The translations under genes were made by a program, and so were the position numbers. Below, one piece after another: positions 44,453 through 54,592 of a stretch of DNA of 64,000 nt. Below the pieces are notes generated by a model. The model was not told where the DNA came from and did not search any database. It worked only from the letters and a program-made list of their open reading frames with translations. The DNA lies in assembly GCF_016593235.1 (NCBI RefSeq), contig NZ_AP023065.1, forward strand, positions 1,426,001-1,490,000. The letters run 5' to 3'. Position 1 is the first letter of the stretch. Each line of letters begins with the position of its first letter. Source of the stretch: Nitratiruptor sp. YY09-18 (GTDB lineage: Bacteria > Campylobacterota > Campylobacteria > Campylobacterales > Nitratiruptoraceae).

Positions 44453-45793
44453 TTACTCTTTTGGCAATATCGGATAGTTTCCATCAAAACATGCCATACA
44501 GTAACTTAAGTCATTACCAACACTGCGAAGTAATCCATCGATTGAAAGATAGGCTAACGAATCTGCTCCTATATATTTTTTTATCTCTTCTACTGACATA
44601 CGAGAGCTTATGAGTTCCTCTTTTGTAGGAGTATCGACACCATAGTAGCATGGTCCAGTAGTAGGAGGTGCAGAAATGCGCATATGCACCTCTTTGGCTC
44701 CAAACTCTTTGAGGATATTGACAATTTTTCTACTTGTCGTTCCTCGCACTATACTATCATCGATAACAATGAGGCGCTTACCTTTAATCACATTCTTGAT
44801 AGGGTTGAGCTTCATTTTTACTTTGAGATCGCGGATCTCTTGCGTTGGCTCAATAAATGTGCGTCCCACATAGTGGTTACGTATGATTCCAAGTTCAAAT
44901 GGAATCCCACTCTCTTCAGAGTACCCAATAGCAGAAGCCACACCACTATCTGGTACAGGCACAACCATATCTGCTTCTACCGGATACTCTTTTGCAAGTT
45001 CCCGTCCCATAGCTTTGCGTAGTTTATAGACATTTTTACCAAAAATATTGCTATCAGGTCTTGCAAAATAGATATACTCAAAGATACATTTGGTTGGTTT
45101 TGGCTCAAACACCTGAATGGAGCGTGGCTCTTTGCCCTCTTCAAAAACCACAAGCTCACCAGGTTTGATGTCTCTTACAAACTCTGCACCAATGAGATCA
45201 AAAGCACACGTCTCACTTGCCACGACCCAGCCATCGCCTAGTTTTCCCATAGATAGCGGACGGAATCCGTTGGGATCGCGCATAACAAACATCTTTTTGC
45301 GGCTAAGGAGAATGAGAGAGTAGGCGCCCTCTACTTTATGCAACGCTTCAATAATGCGATCGTAGAGCTGCTCTTTTTTGCTTCTGGCAATAAGGTGAAT
45401 GAGGTTTTCAGTGTCCATATAGGTCTGAAAGATTGCCCCCTCTTTGATAAGCTCTCTTCTTACCTGCAAAGCGTTGGTGAGGTTGCCATTGTGCACAACA
45501 GCAATCTGTCCAAGATCGTAGCGGGCAAAAATCGGCTGTGCATCAAGCATTGAGTCTTCACCAGCAGTGGAGTAGCGTGTGTGTCCTACTGCACTATTGC
45601 CGATAAGCTTTTTGAGCTTTGCTTCATCAAAGACTTGAGTCACAAGTCCTCGCCCTTTTGCTATATGGATCTTCTCTCCATCACTGCTTGCAATCCCAGC
45701 AGCCTCTTGTCCGCGGTGCTGAAGCGAAAAGAGACCAAAATATGCATACTTTGCAGCTTCAGGAACGTTAAAAAGCCCTATAACTGAACACAT
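44453..45793 (-). CDS. purF: Amidophosphoribosyltransferase
   Basis: 446 residues. After Met, Cys2 (MCSVIGLF) is the N-terminal nucleophile of the glutaminase domain; the phosphoribosyltransferase domain has VIDDSIVRGTTSRKIV near 345. It makes phosphoribosylamine, the first committed purine step. It starts two bases after the dapB stop. Confidence 0.96.
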   Translation of the reverse strand: MCSVIGLFNVPEAAKYAYFGLFSLQHRGQEAAGIASSDGEKIHIAKGRGLVTQVFDEAKLKKLIGNSAVGHTRYSTAGEDSMLDAQPIFARYDLGQIAVVHNGNLTNALQVRRELIKEGAIFQTYMDTENLIHLIARSKKEQLYDRIIEALHKVEGAYSLILLSRKKMFVMRDPNGFRPLSMGKLGDGWVVASETCAFDLIGAEFVRDIKPGELVVFEEGKEPRSIQVFEPKPTKCIFEYIYFARPDSNIFGKNVYKLRKAMGRELAKEYPVEADMVVPVPDSGVASAIGYSEESGIPFELGIIRNHYVGRTFIEPTQEIRDLKVKMKLNPIKNVIKGKRLIVIDDSIVRGTTSRKIVNILKEFGAKEVHMRISAPPTTGPCYYGVDTPTKEELISSRMSVEEIKKYIGADSLAYLSIDGLLRSVGNDLSYCMACFDGNYPILPKE

Positions 45794-45794
45794 T

Positions 45795-46559
45795 TTACAA
45801 TCCTAAACAATCATCTATCGTATAGAGACCCGGCTCTTGGGAAACCACCCATTTGGCTGCCTTAATAGCACCCTTAGCAAAAGTATCGCGACTCGTAGCA
45901 GTATGGTTGAGTTCAAGATACTCTCCATCATTGTAAAATCCCACGGTGTGACGTCCAACAATATCTCCACCACGCAGCGCAAAGACACCTATCTCATCTT
46001 TTGTGCGCTCACCAATATTGCCATCACGGCCGCTCACGCGCACTTTGTCAAGTTCAAGACCTCTTGCTTTTGCTGCAAACTCTGCTAGAGTCAAAGCCGT
46101 TCCACTTGGAGCATCCTTTTTGTAGCGGTGGTGCATCTCAACGATCTCTATATCAAAATCGCGAAGCTTATCACTGGCTAATGCCACAAGGCGCTTGAGT
46201 ATTGCAATACCAAGGCTCATATTTGTTGCATACAAGACTGGCGCTTTTGTTGCTAGCTCTTTGAGAAGATTTTGCTGATGGAGTGAGAGCCCTGTAGTTC
46301 CACTCACAAGAGGTTTTGGCTTTTGCAAGAGCTTTTCTACAAGCGCCTGCGTCCCTTCTGGAAGTGTAAAATCTATAATCACATCACAATTATCTATAAA
46401 AGTATCTAGATCATTTGTCACAACTGCACCAGGTACTTCACTCTCAAGCTTTTCGAGCGCATGCACAGCACTCACTTTTGCCACATCGTCATTTGCTAAA
46501 TTTTTAATCAGAAGAGTCCCAACTCTTCCGCTTCCACCATATATTCCGATATTGAGCAT
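45795..46559 (-). CDS. dapB: 4-hydroxy-tetrahydrodipicolinate reductase
   Basis: 254 residues. Rossmann GIYGGSGRVGTLLIKNL at the N-terminus, VSGTTGLS near 90, and EMHHRYKKDAPSGTAL near 145 with the catalytic His pair. It makes tetrahydrodipicolinate for lysine and peptidoglycan. One base separates it from trxB. Confidence 0.96.
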   Translation of the reverse strand: MLNIGIYGGSGRVGTLLIKNLANDDVAKVSAVHALEKLESEVPGAVVTNDLDTFIDNCDVIIDFTLPEGTQALVEKLLQKPKPLVSGTTGLSLHQQNLLKELATKAPVLYATNMSLGIAILKRLVALASDKLRDFDIEIVEMHHRYKKDAPSGTALTLAEFAAKARGLELDKVRVSGRDGNIGERTKDEIGVFALRGGDIVGRHTVGFYNDGEYLELNHTATSRDTFAKGAIKAAKWVVSQEPGLYTIDDCLGL

Positions 46560-46560
46560 A

Positions 46561-47499
46561 CTACTCCCCCATCTTTTCGATATAGCTTATGACATCAATT
46601 GCTGCAGCTGCACCATCTCCAGCAGCACAAACTACCTGCTTTGCAGCATCTTCGCGTACATCTCCAGCAGCATAGAGACCAGGGACTGAAGTACGCATCT
46701 TCAGATCCACCTTCACCTCTCCCCACTCATTCACATCACACAAAAATGATCCATCCTCTTGCTTGAGGACTTCATTGTTCACATTCATACCTACAAAGAC
46801 GAAAACTCCAGGAACCTTGAGATCGATCTCTTTACCCTCTTGATCGATTATGACTCCTTGCACACCGCTTTGGTCTCCATAGACCTTCTTTACTTTTGCA
46901 TTGAGAATGAGCTCAATTTTTGGATTGTTCATCACTCTCTCAACAGTTGAGGGTGCTGCGCGAAATTTATCGCGTCTATGAATGAGATAGACCTTTTCGA
47001 CAATATTTGCCAGATAGAGTGCCTCTTCAAGGGCAGTATCTCCACCTCCTACAACTGCTACTTCTTTGCCTTTGTAAAAGAAGCCATCACATGTTGCACA
47101 AGTACTCACACCCTTGCCAATGAACTCCTCTTCACCTTCAAAGCCGGCTCGCTTTGGAGTGCTTCCGGTTGCGACAATCACTGCTTTTGCCTGCTCTGTT
47201 TTGCCACTGGCAAGCTCAAGGGTAAAGGTGCCATCCTCATTGCGCTTTATACGTTCAACCTTCTCCATCTCATGCTTGAGCCCAAAACGCATAGCCTGCT
47301 TTGGCCAGCACTCCATAAGCTCCATTCCTGTAACAACTTCACACACACCCGGATAGTTCTCTACTTCGCTACTTTGCGTGATAGCTCCTCCGGGCATCCC
47401 CTGCTCATACATTACTACATTTTTCAAACCGCCCCGTGTTGCATAGAGGCCGGCTGTCAATCCTGCAGGACCTCCGCCAACAATTGCTAAGTCGAGCAT
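46561..47499 (-). CDS. trxB: Thioredoxin reductase
   Basis: 312 residues, FAD/NADPH flavoprotein. FAD motif [17 protein letters not shown] near 8, redox pair STCATCDG near 132-139, NADPH loop [15 protein letters not shown]. It reduces TrxA, which is encoded just upstream; the 78-base gap holds two hairpins. Confidence 0.96.
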   Translation of the reverse strand: MLDLAIVGGGPAGLTAGLYATRGGLKNVVMYEQGMPGGAITQSSEVENYPGVCEVVTGMELMECWPKQAMRFGLKHEMEKVERIKRNEDGTFTLELASGKTEQAKAVIVATGSTPKRAGFEGEEEFIGKGVSTCATCDGFFYKGKEVAVVGGGDTALEEALYLANIVEKVYLIHRRDKFRAAPSTVERVMNNPKIELILNAKVKKVYGDQSGVQGVIIDQEGKEIDLKVPGVFVFVGMNVNNEVLKQEDGSFLCDVNEWGEVKVDLKMRTSVPGLYAAGDVREDAAKQVVCAAGDGAAAAIDVISYIEKMGE

Positions 47500-47510
47500 A
47501 GATTTCCTTT

Positions 47511-47550
47511 TATTGAGAGTAAAGAATGAAGCAGCCTTGACTCTTTACTC
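47511..47550 (-). promoter_or_regulatory. Hairpin in the trxB leader
   Basis: GAGTAAAGA and TCTTTACTC, nine-base complementary arms about 16 bases apart, lie between the trxA hairpin and the trxB start. There is no U-tract. It may set the trxB level relative to trxA. Confidence 0.45.
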
Positions 47551-47551
47551 C

Positions 47552-47578
47552 CAATATCTGGGGCAAAGCCCCAAATAT
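47552..47578 (-). terminator. GC-rich hairpin directly after the trxA stop
   Basis: On the minus strand AATATTTGGGGC-TTT-GCCCCAGATATT pairs with one mismatch and starts at the trxA stop. The core equals the element after glnA (12912-12931), except for the loop. Confidence 0.65.
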
Positions 47579-47901
47579 TAGCTCAAAAGTGCATCAAGCT
47601 TTTGCTTGAAAACATCTTTGCTTGCTGCACCAACCATCTGATCAACAAGCTCACCATTTTTGAAAAACAAGATTGTAGGAATTGAGCGAATTCCGTAGCG
47701 AATTGCAATATCTTGCTCTTCGTCAGTATTGACTTTCGCCACAACTGCTTTTCCTTCATACTCCTCAGCAAGCTCATCGATAATTGGAGCGATCATTCTA
47801 CATGGCCCACACCAAGGTGCCCAAAAATCCACCATTACAACTTCATTGTTTTTGATAGTATCATCAAAATTTGAAGCATTGAGTTCAACATATTTTCCCA
47901 T
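47578..47901 (-). CDS. trxA: Thioredoxin
   Basis: 107 residues. Active site WAPWCGPCRM near 28-37 and cis-Pro loop IRSIPTILFF near 71. General disulfide reductase, electron donor to the PrxQ and probably ribonucleotide reductase. A minus-strand TATAAT at 47939-47944 in an extended -10 context gives it its own promoter. Confidence 0.97.
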   Translation of the reverse strand: MGKYVELNASNFDDTIKNNEVVMVDFWAPWCGPCRMIAPIIDELAEEYEGKAVVAKVNTDEEQDIAIRYGIRSIPTILFFKNGELVDQMVGAASKDVFKQKLDALLS

Positions 47902-47938
47902 TTTATTCTCCTTTTTCTAAATTATCTTTAAGGTTCAT

Positions 47939-47944
47939 ATTATA
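47939..47944 (-). promoter_or_regulatory. trxA -10 element
   Basis: Minus-strand TAGTATAAT contains TATAAT, 38 bases before the trxA start codon. Confidence 0.6.
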
Positions 47945-47961
47945 CTAACTTTTCCTTAACA

Positions 47962-48297
47962 TCATATTGAAATATTTTCTACTAGTTCGATTTGAGAGTT
48001 TTTCACAAGTATTGCATCTACTTGGTATGGAAGCGTTATATTGTTCTTCATCAAGTAGTATTCTATAGCTTTGTAAATCTTTTGCATCTTTGCTGGAGTT
48101 ATAGCAAAAATCGGCTCATATCTACTCGAGGTTTTGACTTCAAAGAAGTGAATAGTGCCATCTTTTTTGGCAATGATATCAATCTCTCCAAACTTAGCAT
48201 AGAAGTTGCGCTCAACTATCTCATAACCATGCTTGATAAGATATACTACTGCCCTCTCTTCGCCCTCATTTCCTGTAATTTTTGCCTCTTTTCCCAT
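47962..48297 (-). CDS. YraN-family (UPF0102) nuclease-fold protein
   Basis: 111 residues. GEERAVVYLIKHGYEIVERNFYAKFGEIDIIAKKDG carries (read in part) the conserved Glu/Asp of a PD-(D/E)XK-like fold, followed by FFEVKTSSRYEP. The family resembles Holliday-junction-type nucleases, but activity is not established. The start overlaps the stop of the formate dehydrogenase gene by one base. Confidence 0.9.
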   Translation of the reverse strand: MGKEAKITGNEGEERAVVYLIKHGYEIVERNFYAKFGEIDIIAKKDGTIHFFEVKTSSRYEPIFAITPAKMQKIYKAIEYYLMKNNITLPYQVDAILVKNSQIELVENISI

Positions 48298-50339
48298 TAG
48301 ACTATCTTGACCTTTACACTCTTAAAGCGCGCAGTTTTGACAAAACTGTCTGCTTCATCACCAAAGAGGTAATTGATATGGCTCTTTGCATGGTGGAATG
48401 TTACATAGAGGGTACCTCGCTTGATATTTTTTGAAAATTTTATTTTTAATGGATGGGATCTTCCATATTTGCTCTCAAGCACAACTCTATCACGTCCTTG
48501 GAAAAATTCGCGATCCTTTTCACTCACGAGCAAAATATCCTCTTCATAGCGTTTAGCTAGACTCGGACACGCTTTAGTCTGTGCAGCGTTGTTGTAGTGA
48601 GCGAGGATTCTGCCGGTTGTTAGATAAAAGTGAGGATCTCGCTTTTGCAAAAGCTCTCTCATCATACCTCTTAGCTCATACTGCTTATAGCGAAAATATC
48701 CATATCCATCTTTTGTGCGGAAGCTTTCAGTATGCAAAATAGGAGTACCCTTATTGTGAATTGGCCACTGCATACCTCGTAGACGATTTTTTTTGAGCTT
48801 TTCATAGCTAGCCCCACTGAAGCGATCACGCGCAACTTCTCTCACCTCATCCCAAATCTCTTGCGAAGCCTTGTAATCAAACTTCCCATCAAGATAGCAC
48901 CCTATTCCTACCAGTACTTCCCAATCATCAGGAAGCTGTGAAGTTACAAGGGGCTGTGAAAGATGTAAACGGCGCTCAGCATTAATATAGACCCCCTCTT
49001 TTTCATATGCACTCTTTACACCGAATACAAAATCTGCATACTTGGTAATTTCGTTCATAAAAAGCTCATTGACTACCAAAAGATCGAGATTTTTGAGAGC
49101 TTTTTTGACTTTTGTCTGATTTGGATGAATATGGGCAATATCTTCCCCCATGTTAAAGATAGCTTTGATCTTACCGTCTATCGCAGCATTCATAATATCT
49201 GGCGTCATGAGTCCTTCAACGGCAGGTTTCTTATAATCTGGCAAGTAGTAAGGCAGCATTCCCATGTCACAGGTTCCTTGGACATTATTCTGCCCTCTTA
49301 GCGGCATGAGACCAGCACCCTCTTTGCCGATATTGCCAGTTAGAAGTGCAAGATGAGTAATGGCCATCACTGCATAACTGCCGTCAAGATGCTCAGTAAC
49401 TCCTAATCCCCACAGAATGAGGCTCTTTTTGTGTGCAAGATCATATGCAATCTGTTCGATCTTTTGTGGAAGATCCTCATAGCCTCGAATATGTGCAAAG
49501 ATATCTCTATCAGCCCACTCATCAGATAAAATTGCCTCTTTGTACTCTTCAAAATTTTTGCACCGCTTTTGGATAAACTCTTTATCTTCCCACCCATTTT
49601 CCAAAATAGTGCGAGCAATCATGTTAAGTACCATGAGATTTGTCTCAAAAGGAATGCTTAGATGGTTGTCTGCAAAACGACTGAGTGTGATACGGCGAAC
49701 ATCTATGACATGAAGGCTCACACCCTTTTTGATCACATCCATGATACGATTGGCGACGATGGGGTGAGCTTCGGTGGTGTTTGAGCCAATGACTACAAGA
49801 TTTTCGGTTTTGTAGATATCATTGAAAGGATTTGTCGCTGCACCCTCACCAATCGTAGCTCGCATTCCTTTGAGGCTTGGTGAGTGGCAGACTCTTGCAC
49901 AATTATCAACATGGGGAGTCTTTATGATTTCTCTTGCAAATTTTTGCAAGAGATATCCACTCTCACAGCTTGTACGTGCTCCACCAATAGCTGCTACTGC
50001 GTCTGCTCCGTGATTTTGCACAACCTCTTGGAGCTTGGCTGCTACAATTTTATAAGCCTTTTCATAAGGGATAATGTAAAAATCTTCATTAAATTTTTGT
50101 AAAGAAAGTGAGGAAAAAAAGTGAGGATTTTTCTCAACAAATCTGCACTGTACTAAAGCATTGCGCAGTCTCTTGGGATGTTCCAGGTACTCCCAGCCAT
50201 ATTTACCCTTGATACATAGCTTTCCTTGACTTACTTCGCCATCTTTGTGGGCAAAGAAGCGCTGGATTTTATTCTCTTCCACCTCAGCTACCACATCGCA
50301 GCCAACACCACAGTAGGTGCATACACTCTCAATTAGCAT
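48297..50339 (-). CDS. Formate dehydrogenase catalytic subunit (molybdopterin oxidoreductase, FdhF-like)
   Basis: 680 residues from the ATG at 50339, which GGAG precedes by five bases; a GTG at 50345 would add two. The [4Fe-4S] cysteines lie in SVCTYCGVGC and KLCIKGK. The active-site residue is Cys in ARVCHSPS near 151, where FdhF of E. coli has selenocysteine. GQNNVQGTCDMG and the C-terminal dinucleotide-binding part are typical. It oxidises formate or runs in reverse. No small, membrane or NAD subunit and no fdhD or moa gene is adjacent; it sits inside an otherwise conserved block. Confidence 0.82.
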   Translation of the reverse strand: MLIESVCTYCGVGCDVVAEVEENKIQRFFAHKDGEVSQGKLCIKGKYGWEYLEHPKRLRNALVQCRFVEKNPHFFSSLSLQKFNEDFYIIPYEKAYKIVAAKLQEVVQNHGADAVAAIGGARTSCESGYLLQKFAREIIKTPHVDNCARVCHSPSLKGMRATIGEGAATNPFNDIYKTENLVVIGSNTTEAHPIVANRIMDVIKKGVSLHVIDVRRITLSRFADNHLSIPFETNLMVLNMIARTILENGWEDKEFIQKRCKNFEEYKEAILSDEWADRDIFAHIRGYEDLPQKIEQIAYDLAHKKSLILWGLGVTEHLDGSYAVMAITHLALLTGNIGKEGAGLMPLRGQNNVQGTCDMGMLPYYLPDYKKPAVEGLMTPDIMNAAIDGKIKAIFNMGEDIAHIHPNQTKVKKALKNLDLLVVNELFMNEITKYADFVFGVKSAYEKEGVYINAERRLHLSQPLVTSQLPDDWEVLVGIGCYLDGKFDYKASQEIWDEVREVARDRFSGASYEKLKKNRLRGMQWPIHNKGTPILHTESFRTKDGYGYFRYKQYELRGMMRELLQKRDPHFYLTTGRILAHYNNAAQTKACPSLAKRYEEDILLVSEKDREFFQGRDRVVLESKYGRSHPLKIKFSKNIKRGTLYVTFHHAKSHINYLFGDEADSFVKTARFKSVKVKIV

Positions 50340-50421
50340 CGCCACTCCGCAAAGTTTTTTTAATAATAAACATTTATGCTTTAAGAGTCGCTCAAAAAAA
50401 GAGGTAGAAGAGAATCTTTAG

Positions 50422-51684
50422 CTACTCTTCCATTCTTATCATAACAGGTTCTTGGCGAAGAAACTCTTGCGTTTTAAGGCTTTCAAGAGCCCTATTGATA
50501 TCTGCTTCATTGCATTTGTGGGTAGAGAGCAAAAGATGTGCAAGCGAACCTTCGGCTGGTTTTTGCAACATCGATTCTATTGAAATCGTATGCTCACCAA
50601 AAATTTTTGCAATCTTTGCCAGGATTCCAGGCCTATCTTCAACTAAAAGGCGCAGATAATATTTTGTCTCAATACTCTCCCTAGAAGCAAGGCGCATACC
50701 ACTCTCTAATGGCTTTTTAAATCCCAGCATTGGAGAGCATTTACCGCCGCGGGCAATATCGATAATATTTGATATCACTGCACTTGCTGTGGCATCTCCA
50801 CCAGCTCCAGGACCATAATACATAGTTTCACCTACCACATCCCCAATAACACTCACACCATTCATCACACCATCAACTTTTGCAATCATCTCCGAGCGCT
50901 TGATGAGTGTAGGATGGACACGTAGCTCCACTTCATGATCTCGCTTCTTAGCAATTGTCAAAAGTTTGATCGCATAGCCAAACTCTTTGGCAAACTCAAA
51001 ATCGAGTGTCGTGATCTTGGTAATTCCCTCAATCAAAATATCTTCTGGTTTGGCATCGATCCCGTAAGCAATACTTGCTAATATGAGCAGTTTGTGTGCA
51101 GCATCAAAGCCTTCTACATCAAAGGTTGGATCGGCTTCTGCATAGCCTAGCTCTTGTGCCTCCTTGAGCACTGTAGCAAAGTCAGCTCCCTCTTTATCCA
51201 TTTTGGTGAGGATATAGTTGCACGTTCCATTCATAATGCCGCGAATCGCTTCAATATGGTTGGCACTTAGCCCCTCCCGTAAAGCTTTGATGATAGGAAT
51301 ACCCCCAGCAACACTCGCCTCAAACTCAAATGGAATATCTTTGGCTAGCTCTTTGAGATCATAGCGGTGATAGGCAAGTAGAGCCTTATTTGCTGTTACT
51401 ACAGCTTTTTTATTTTGCAATGCTTTCTTAACAATCTTGTAAGCATCTTCTACGCCACCCATAAGCTCCACAACGATATCGATACTTGGATCATCAGTCA
51501 CTTCATAGGGATCTGTTGTCAGAGGTATGTTGATATCACGGTGTTTTTGCAAGTTGCGTACAACACCTTTGACTACTTTGATCTCTTTTCCAGCTCTTGC
51601 AGTAATAATATCACGGTTTTTTTCTAAAACTTTTACAACACTTGTGCCAACAGTTCCTACTCCAATGATTCCTACTCGTATCAT
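50422..51684 (-). CDS. hom: Homoserine dehydrogenase
   Basis: 420 residues. NAD(P) motif [13 protein letters not shown] near 5, ANKALLAYH near 99, [14 protein letters not shown] near 147 and [14 protein letters not shown]-terminal ACT domain (about 345-418, [15 protein letters not shown]) points to threonine feedback. It acts at the branch to Thr and Met. ATGA overlap with the aminotransferase gene. Confidence 0.96.
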   Translation of the reverse strand: MIRVGIIGVGTVGTSVVKVLEKNRDIITARAGKEIKVVKGVVRNLQKHRDINIPLTTDPYEVTDDPSIDIVVELMGGVEDAYKIVKKALQNKKAVVTANKALLAYHRYDLKELAKDIPFEFEASVAGGIPIIKALREGLSANHIEAIRGIMNGTCNYILTKMDKEGADFATVLKEAQELGYAEADPTFDVEGFDAAHKLLILASIAYGIDAKPEDILIEGITKITTLDFEFAKEFGYAIKLLTIAKKRDHEVELRVHPTLIKRSEMIAKVDGVMNGVSVIGDVVGETMYYGPGAGGDATASAVISNIIDIARGGKCSPMLGFKKPLESGMRLASRESIETKYYLRLLVEDRPGILAKIAKIFGEHTISIESMLQKPAEGSLAHLLLSTHKCNEADINRALESLKTQEFLRQEPVMIRMEE

Positions 51685-52898
51685 CCTTCACCTCTGTATT
51701 CACGCAAAAACTGCTTGACATTTTTCGCTGCTTGTCTGATACGCTTTTCGTTTTCAATGAGAGCTATACGCACATACTCTTCTCCTCCCTCGCCAAAGCC
51801 TATGCCAGGACTTACTGCTACTTTAGCTTGGGTGAGAAGTTTTTTGGAAAACTCCAGGCTTCCCATATCGCGAAACTCTTCAGGAATTCTTGCCCAGACA
51901 AACATAGTGGCATGAGGTTTATTCATCTTCCATCCAGCTCTGCCAAAAGACTCGATGAGCACATCGCGTCTCTTTTCATACTTCTTACGAATCTCCTCTA
52001 CACAATCTTGCGGACCATTGAGTGCTACAGTCGCCGCTACTTGGATTGGCGTAAACATACCATAATCTATCCAACTCTTAATCTTTTGCAAAGCTCCCAC
52101 AAGTTTTTTGTTTCCTACAACAAATCCTACGCGCCATCCTGCCATATTATAGCTTTTAGAGAGGGTAAAACTCTCAACAGCTACATCTTTAGCACCATCT
52201 ACCGCCAAAACCGAAGGGGTTTTATAGCCATCATATGTGAGATCTGCATACGCAATATCGCTAATAATATAAAAACGCTCTTTTTTTGCAATTTTCACGA
52301 GCTCTTTGTAAAACTCTGGTGTCACTATTGCAGTGGAGGGATTGTGTGGAAAGTTGACAACAAGATATTTTGGCTTTGGAAATGCATCATTGAGAGCTTT
52401 GTGGAGATCTTGGAAAAAGCGCTCTTCATCTACACGAAACTCCTCATCAAAAACAAGTTCCGTCTTATGCACGCTTCCGCCAGCAAGGATAAAAGCATAT
52501 GAGTGAATTGGGTAGGTAGGATCTGGAACTATTGCTACATCTCCAGGATTGGTGATGGCCTGCACGAGGTGGACATAACCCTCTTTGCTACCCATGGTAG
52601 CAACAGCTTCAGTCTCAGGGTCAAGTGCTACACCATAGCGTCTTTCATACCAGTTGCAGATTGCTAAACGGAGTTTATAAATACCTTTGCTTGCACTATA
52701 TCCATGATTTTTTGGTTTTTGCGCAGCTTCTATGAGTTTATCTATAATGTGCTGTGGAGCTGGGCCATCGGGATTTCCCATACTAAAATCGATTACATCT
52801 TCTCCTGCTCTTCTTGCTGCCATCTTAAGCTCATTCACAGCTGCAAAGACATATTTGGGAAGTCTTTCTATTTTATTAAATCGTATCTCATTAAACAT
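51681..52898 (-). CDS. PLP-dependent aminotransferase class I/II (AlaC/aspartate aminotransferase-like)
   Basis: 405 residues. [16 protein letters not shown] near 36, [11 protein letters not shown] near 175 and the PLP lysine in [16 protein letters not shown] near 240. Sequence style is that of AlaC and the Campylobacterota enzyme encoded next to hom. Alanine, aspartate or LL-diaminopimelate may be the amino donor; I cannot decide from sequence. Confidence 0.87.
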   Translation of the reverse strand: MFNEIRFNKIERLPKYVFAAVNELKMAARRAGEDVIDFSMGNPDGPAPQHIIDKLIEAAQKPKNHGYSASKGIYKLRLAICNWYERRYGVALDPETEAVATMGSKEGYVHLVQAITNPGDVAIVPDPTYPIHSYAFILAGGSVHKTELVFDEEFRVDEERFFQDLHKALNDAFPKPKYLVVNFPHNPSTAIVTPEFYKELVKIAKKERFYIISDIAYADLTYDGYKTPSVLAVDGAKDVAVESFTLSKSYNMAGWRVGFVVGNKKLVGALQKIKSWIDYGMFTPIQVAATVALNGPQDCVEEIRKKYEKRRDVLIESFGRAGWKMNKPHATMFVWARIPEEFRDMGSLEFSKKLLTQAKVAVSPGIGFGEGGEEYVRIALIENEKRIRQAAKNVKQFLREYRGEG

Positions 52899-52907
52899 TT
52901 TTACCCT

Positions 52908-53705
52908 TTATCGAGCCACAATTTGCAGTCCATTGCGTAAATTTTTTATAGTGAATTTGTCTGCAATTTTAATATAATAATCACCTTTTGGCAAAGGTAT
53001 ATCGAGAGTTTTTGTTGTCTCATTTTTTTTAATAACTTTTATGGGATGAAGAAATTTATCATAAACAAAAACTGCTGGAGACCAGTGGTTGCCATTGAGA
53101 GAATGTATGCTTATGCTCCCTTTTGCATGCACCCAGACCGGTTTTTGCATTGCTCCTGTCTGTATCTGTGAATCAACTTCCAAAGCATGAAGATGCACAT
53201 TGATTGCATTTATATAGTATTTCCAAGACCTGTTATTATGCACGATATCGACTACAGACAATCCTGCATCTTGAAAAACTTTTACAATAGTTGATGGATC
53301 TGGCACGTAAGCTGCTTGAAATTGCACTTTTATAGCATAACCGTCACTATTTCTTACCAGTCTATCGATTGAATAATTTATAACAGCCGCAGCACTCAGG
53401 GCATCAAAAACTTTATAAAAAAATATTCCAGGATGTGAATATGCTATAAACTCCAGCGATTGCGTACGGACTTCAGGATAGCGCAGTTTTACCATACCGA
53501 GGCGTTTGAGAACATCAACAATTTTCTGTGTATCTATAGTTCCTTGGGGTGTGCGAAATTTATCAGTATGCATAAAAACTGCATTGAGTATAGCTCTATT
53601 TTTATTATATGTAGATGATCCTACAATATGGGCTACACGATCTTGTATAGATGCTGCAAAAGCAAACAGAGTAAGAGAAAGGACTAGGAGTATCTTTTTT
53701 ACCAT
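52908..53705 (-). CDS. Periplasmic protein of unknown function
   Basis: 265 residues with a signal peptide (KKILLVLSLTLFAFAAS, cut near 18). The rest alternates beta strands and short helices; a C-terminal beta part (LDIPLPKGDYYIKIADKFTIKNL) looks like an Ig- or carboxypeptidase-regulatory-like sandwich. I recognise no family. It follows a RodZ-like gene with a seven-base overlap, so a role in the envelope is likely. A protein gene is also found in this slot in Campylobacter. Confidence 0.78.
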   Translation of the reverse strand: MVKKILLVLSLTLFAFAASIQDRVAHIVGSSTYNKNRAILNAVFMHTDKFRTPQGTIDTQKIVDVLKRLGMVKLRYPEVRTQSLEFIAYSHPGIFFYKVFDALSAAAVINYSIDRLVRNSDGYAIKVQFQAAYVPDPSTIVKVFQDAGLSVVDIVHNNRSWKYYINAINVHLHALEVDSQIQTGAMQKPVWVHAKGSISIHSLNGNHWSPAVFVYDKFLHPIKVIKKNETTKTLDIPLPKGDYYIKIADKFTIKNLRNGLQIVAR

Positions 53706-54592
53706 ACTCTTCCTCTATTATACTCTTTGAACGTCTTCGTATCTAGTTTTTCAAGCTCTCCTGCACGGTAGATAAACTTGCCTTTACCAGTGAGATTGTA
53801 GTCTACTTTTTTACCATCGATATCAAAAAAGAAGGCTCCATGACCTGTGAGGATAAGTTGATCACGAGAAGTATTGAGTTCAATTGGCCTAGCAGTGCTA
53901 TACATTTTTCGTCTATAGTTATCAAGATAGATAATGCCCAGCCATATTCTCTTTTTGGGAATGATAGTAATATGTGGCAAGGTTACTTCTTGACTTGCTC
54001 CACTACTGTTGGTTTCATTGTTTTCTAAATCTAGGGAAATCTCTTCACTGCTTTGTGATGCAGCTTGTACAGATGTTACATTCTCCTCACTCGATGTGCT
54101 ACTTTCTTCTTCTATTTTTGTTCCACTCTCATTGGATACAGTTGCGTTTTGTTCCGATGAAGGCTCACTGATTTTCTCCACATGCTGTGTTATATTTTCA
54201 TCTACCACAGGTTGGACAGCTGGTGGAGGATTATTATCTTTTTTGATAAAGTCATGGTATACAAAAAACCCACCAATGAGTATTATGACAAATATGAGTA
54301 TTTTTAAAAGGCTTCCAAATGCAAAGCTTTGTGCAACTGATTTCTCTTTAATGATAAAAGCAGAGTTGTAATCTAAATTATCACTAAAATATTCCTCAAT
54401 TTTCTCTCTTAACTCACGCAAATCAAGATGGAGTTCACGCTCAATTATCTTGACAAAACCTAAAGCTTTGGCCTTTGTTCCCAATTTTTTAAAATTCTCA
54501 TTTTGAAGGTTTGCTATAACTCGAGGAGATATAAAGGTCTTTTTGTGCACTTCTTGAGGGTCGAGCTCTTTGAACTTTTCGTAATCACTCAT
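53699..54592 (-). CDS. RodZ-like bitopic membrane protein
   Basis: 297 residues. Residues about 10-75 (KTFISPRVIANLQNENF, then GFVKIIERELHLD) resemble the second half of the RodZ helix-turn-helix; the first helices are missing. One membrane span at about 93-113. A Ser/Glu/Asn-rich linker at about 118-210. The C-terminal 80 residues are a beta domain like DUF4115 of RodZ. RodZ links MreB to the elongation machinery; that this protein does so is inference. It overlaps rlmB by eight bases. Confidence 0.62.
   Translation of the reverse strand: MSDYEKFKELDPQEVHKKTFISPRVIANLQNENFKKLGTKAKALGFVKIIERELHLDLRELREKIEEYFSDNLDYNSAFIIKEKSVAQSFAFGSLLKILIFVIILIGGFFVYHDFIKKDNNPPPAVQPVVDENITQHVEKISEPSSEQNATVSNESGTKIEEESSTSSEENVTSVQAASQSSEEISLDLENNETNSSGASQEVTLPHITIIPKKRIWLGIIYLDNYRRKMYSTARPIELNTSRDQLILTGHGAFFFDIDGKKVDYNLTGKGKFIYRAGELEKLDTKTFKEYNRGRVW

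Noticed and set aside
51732-52502. 256-codon plus-strand frame opposite the aminotransferase gene
   Set aside because: The minus strand encodes a full aminotransferase; the frame is compositional only.
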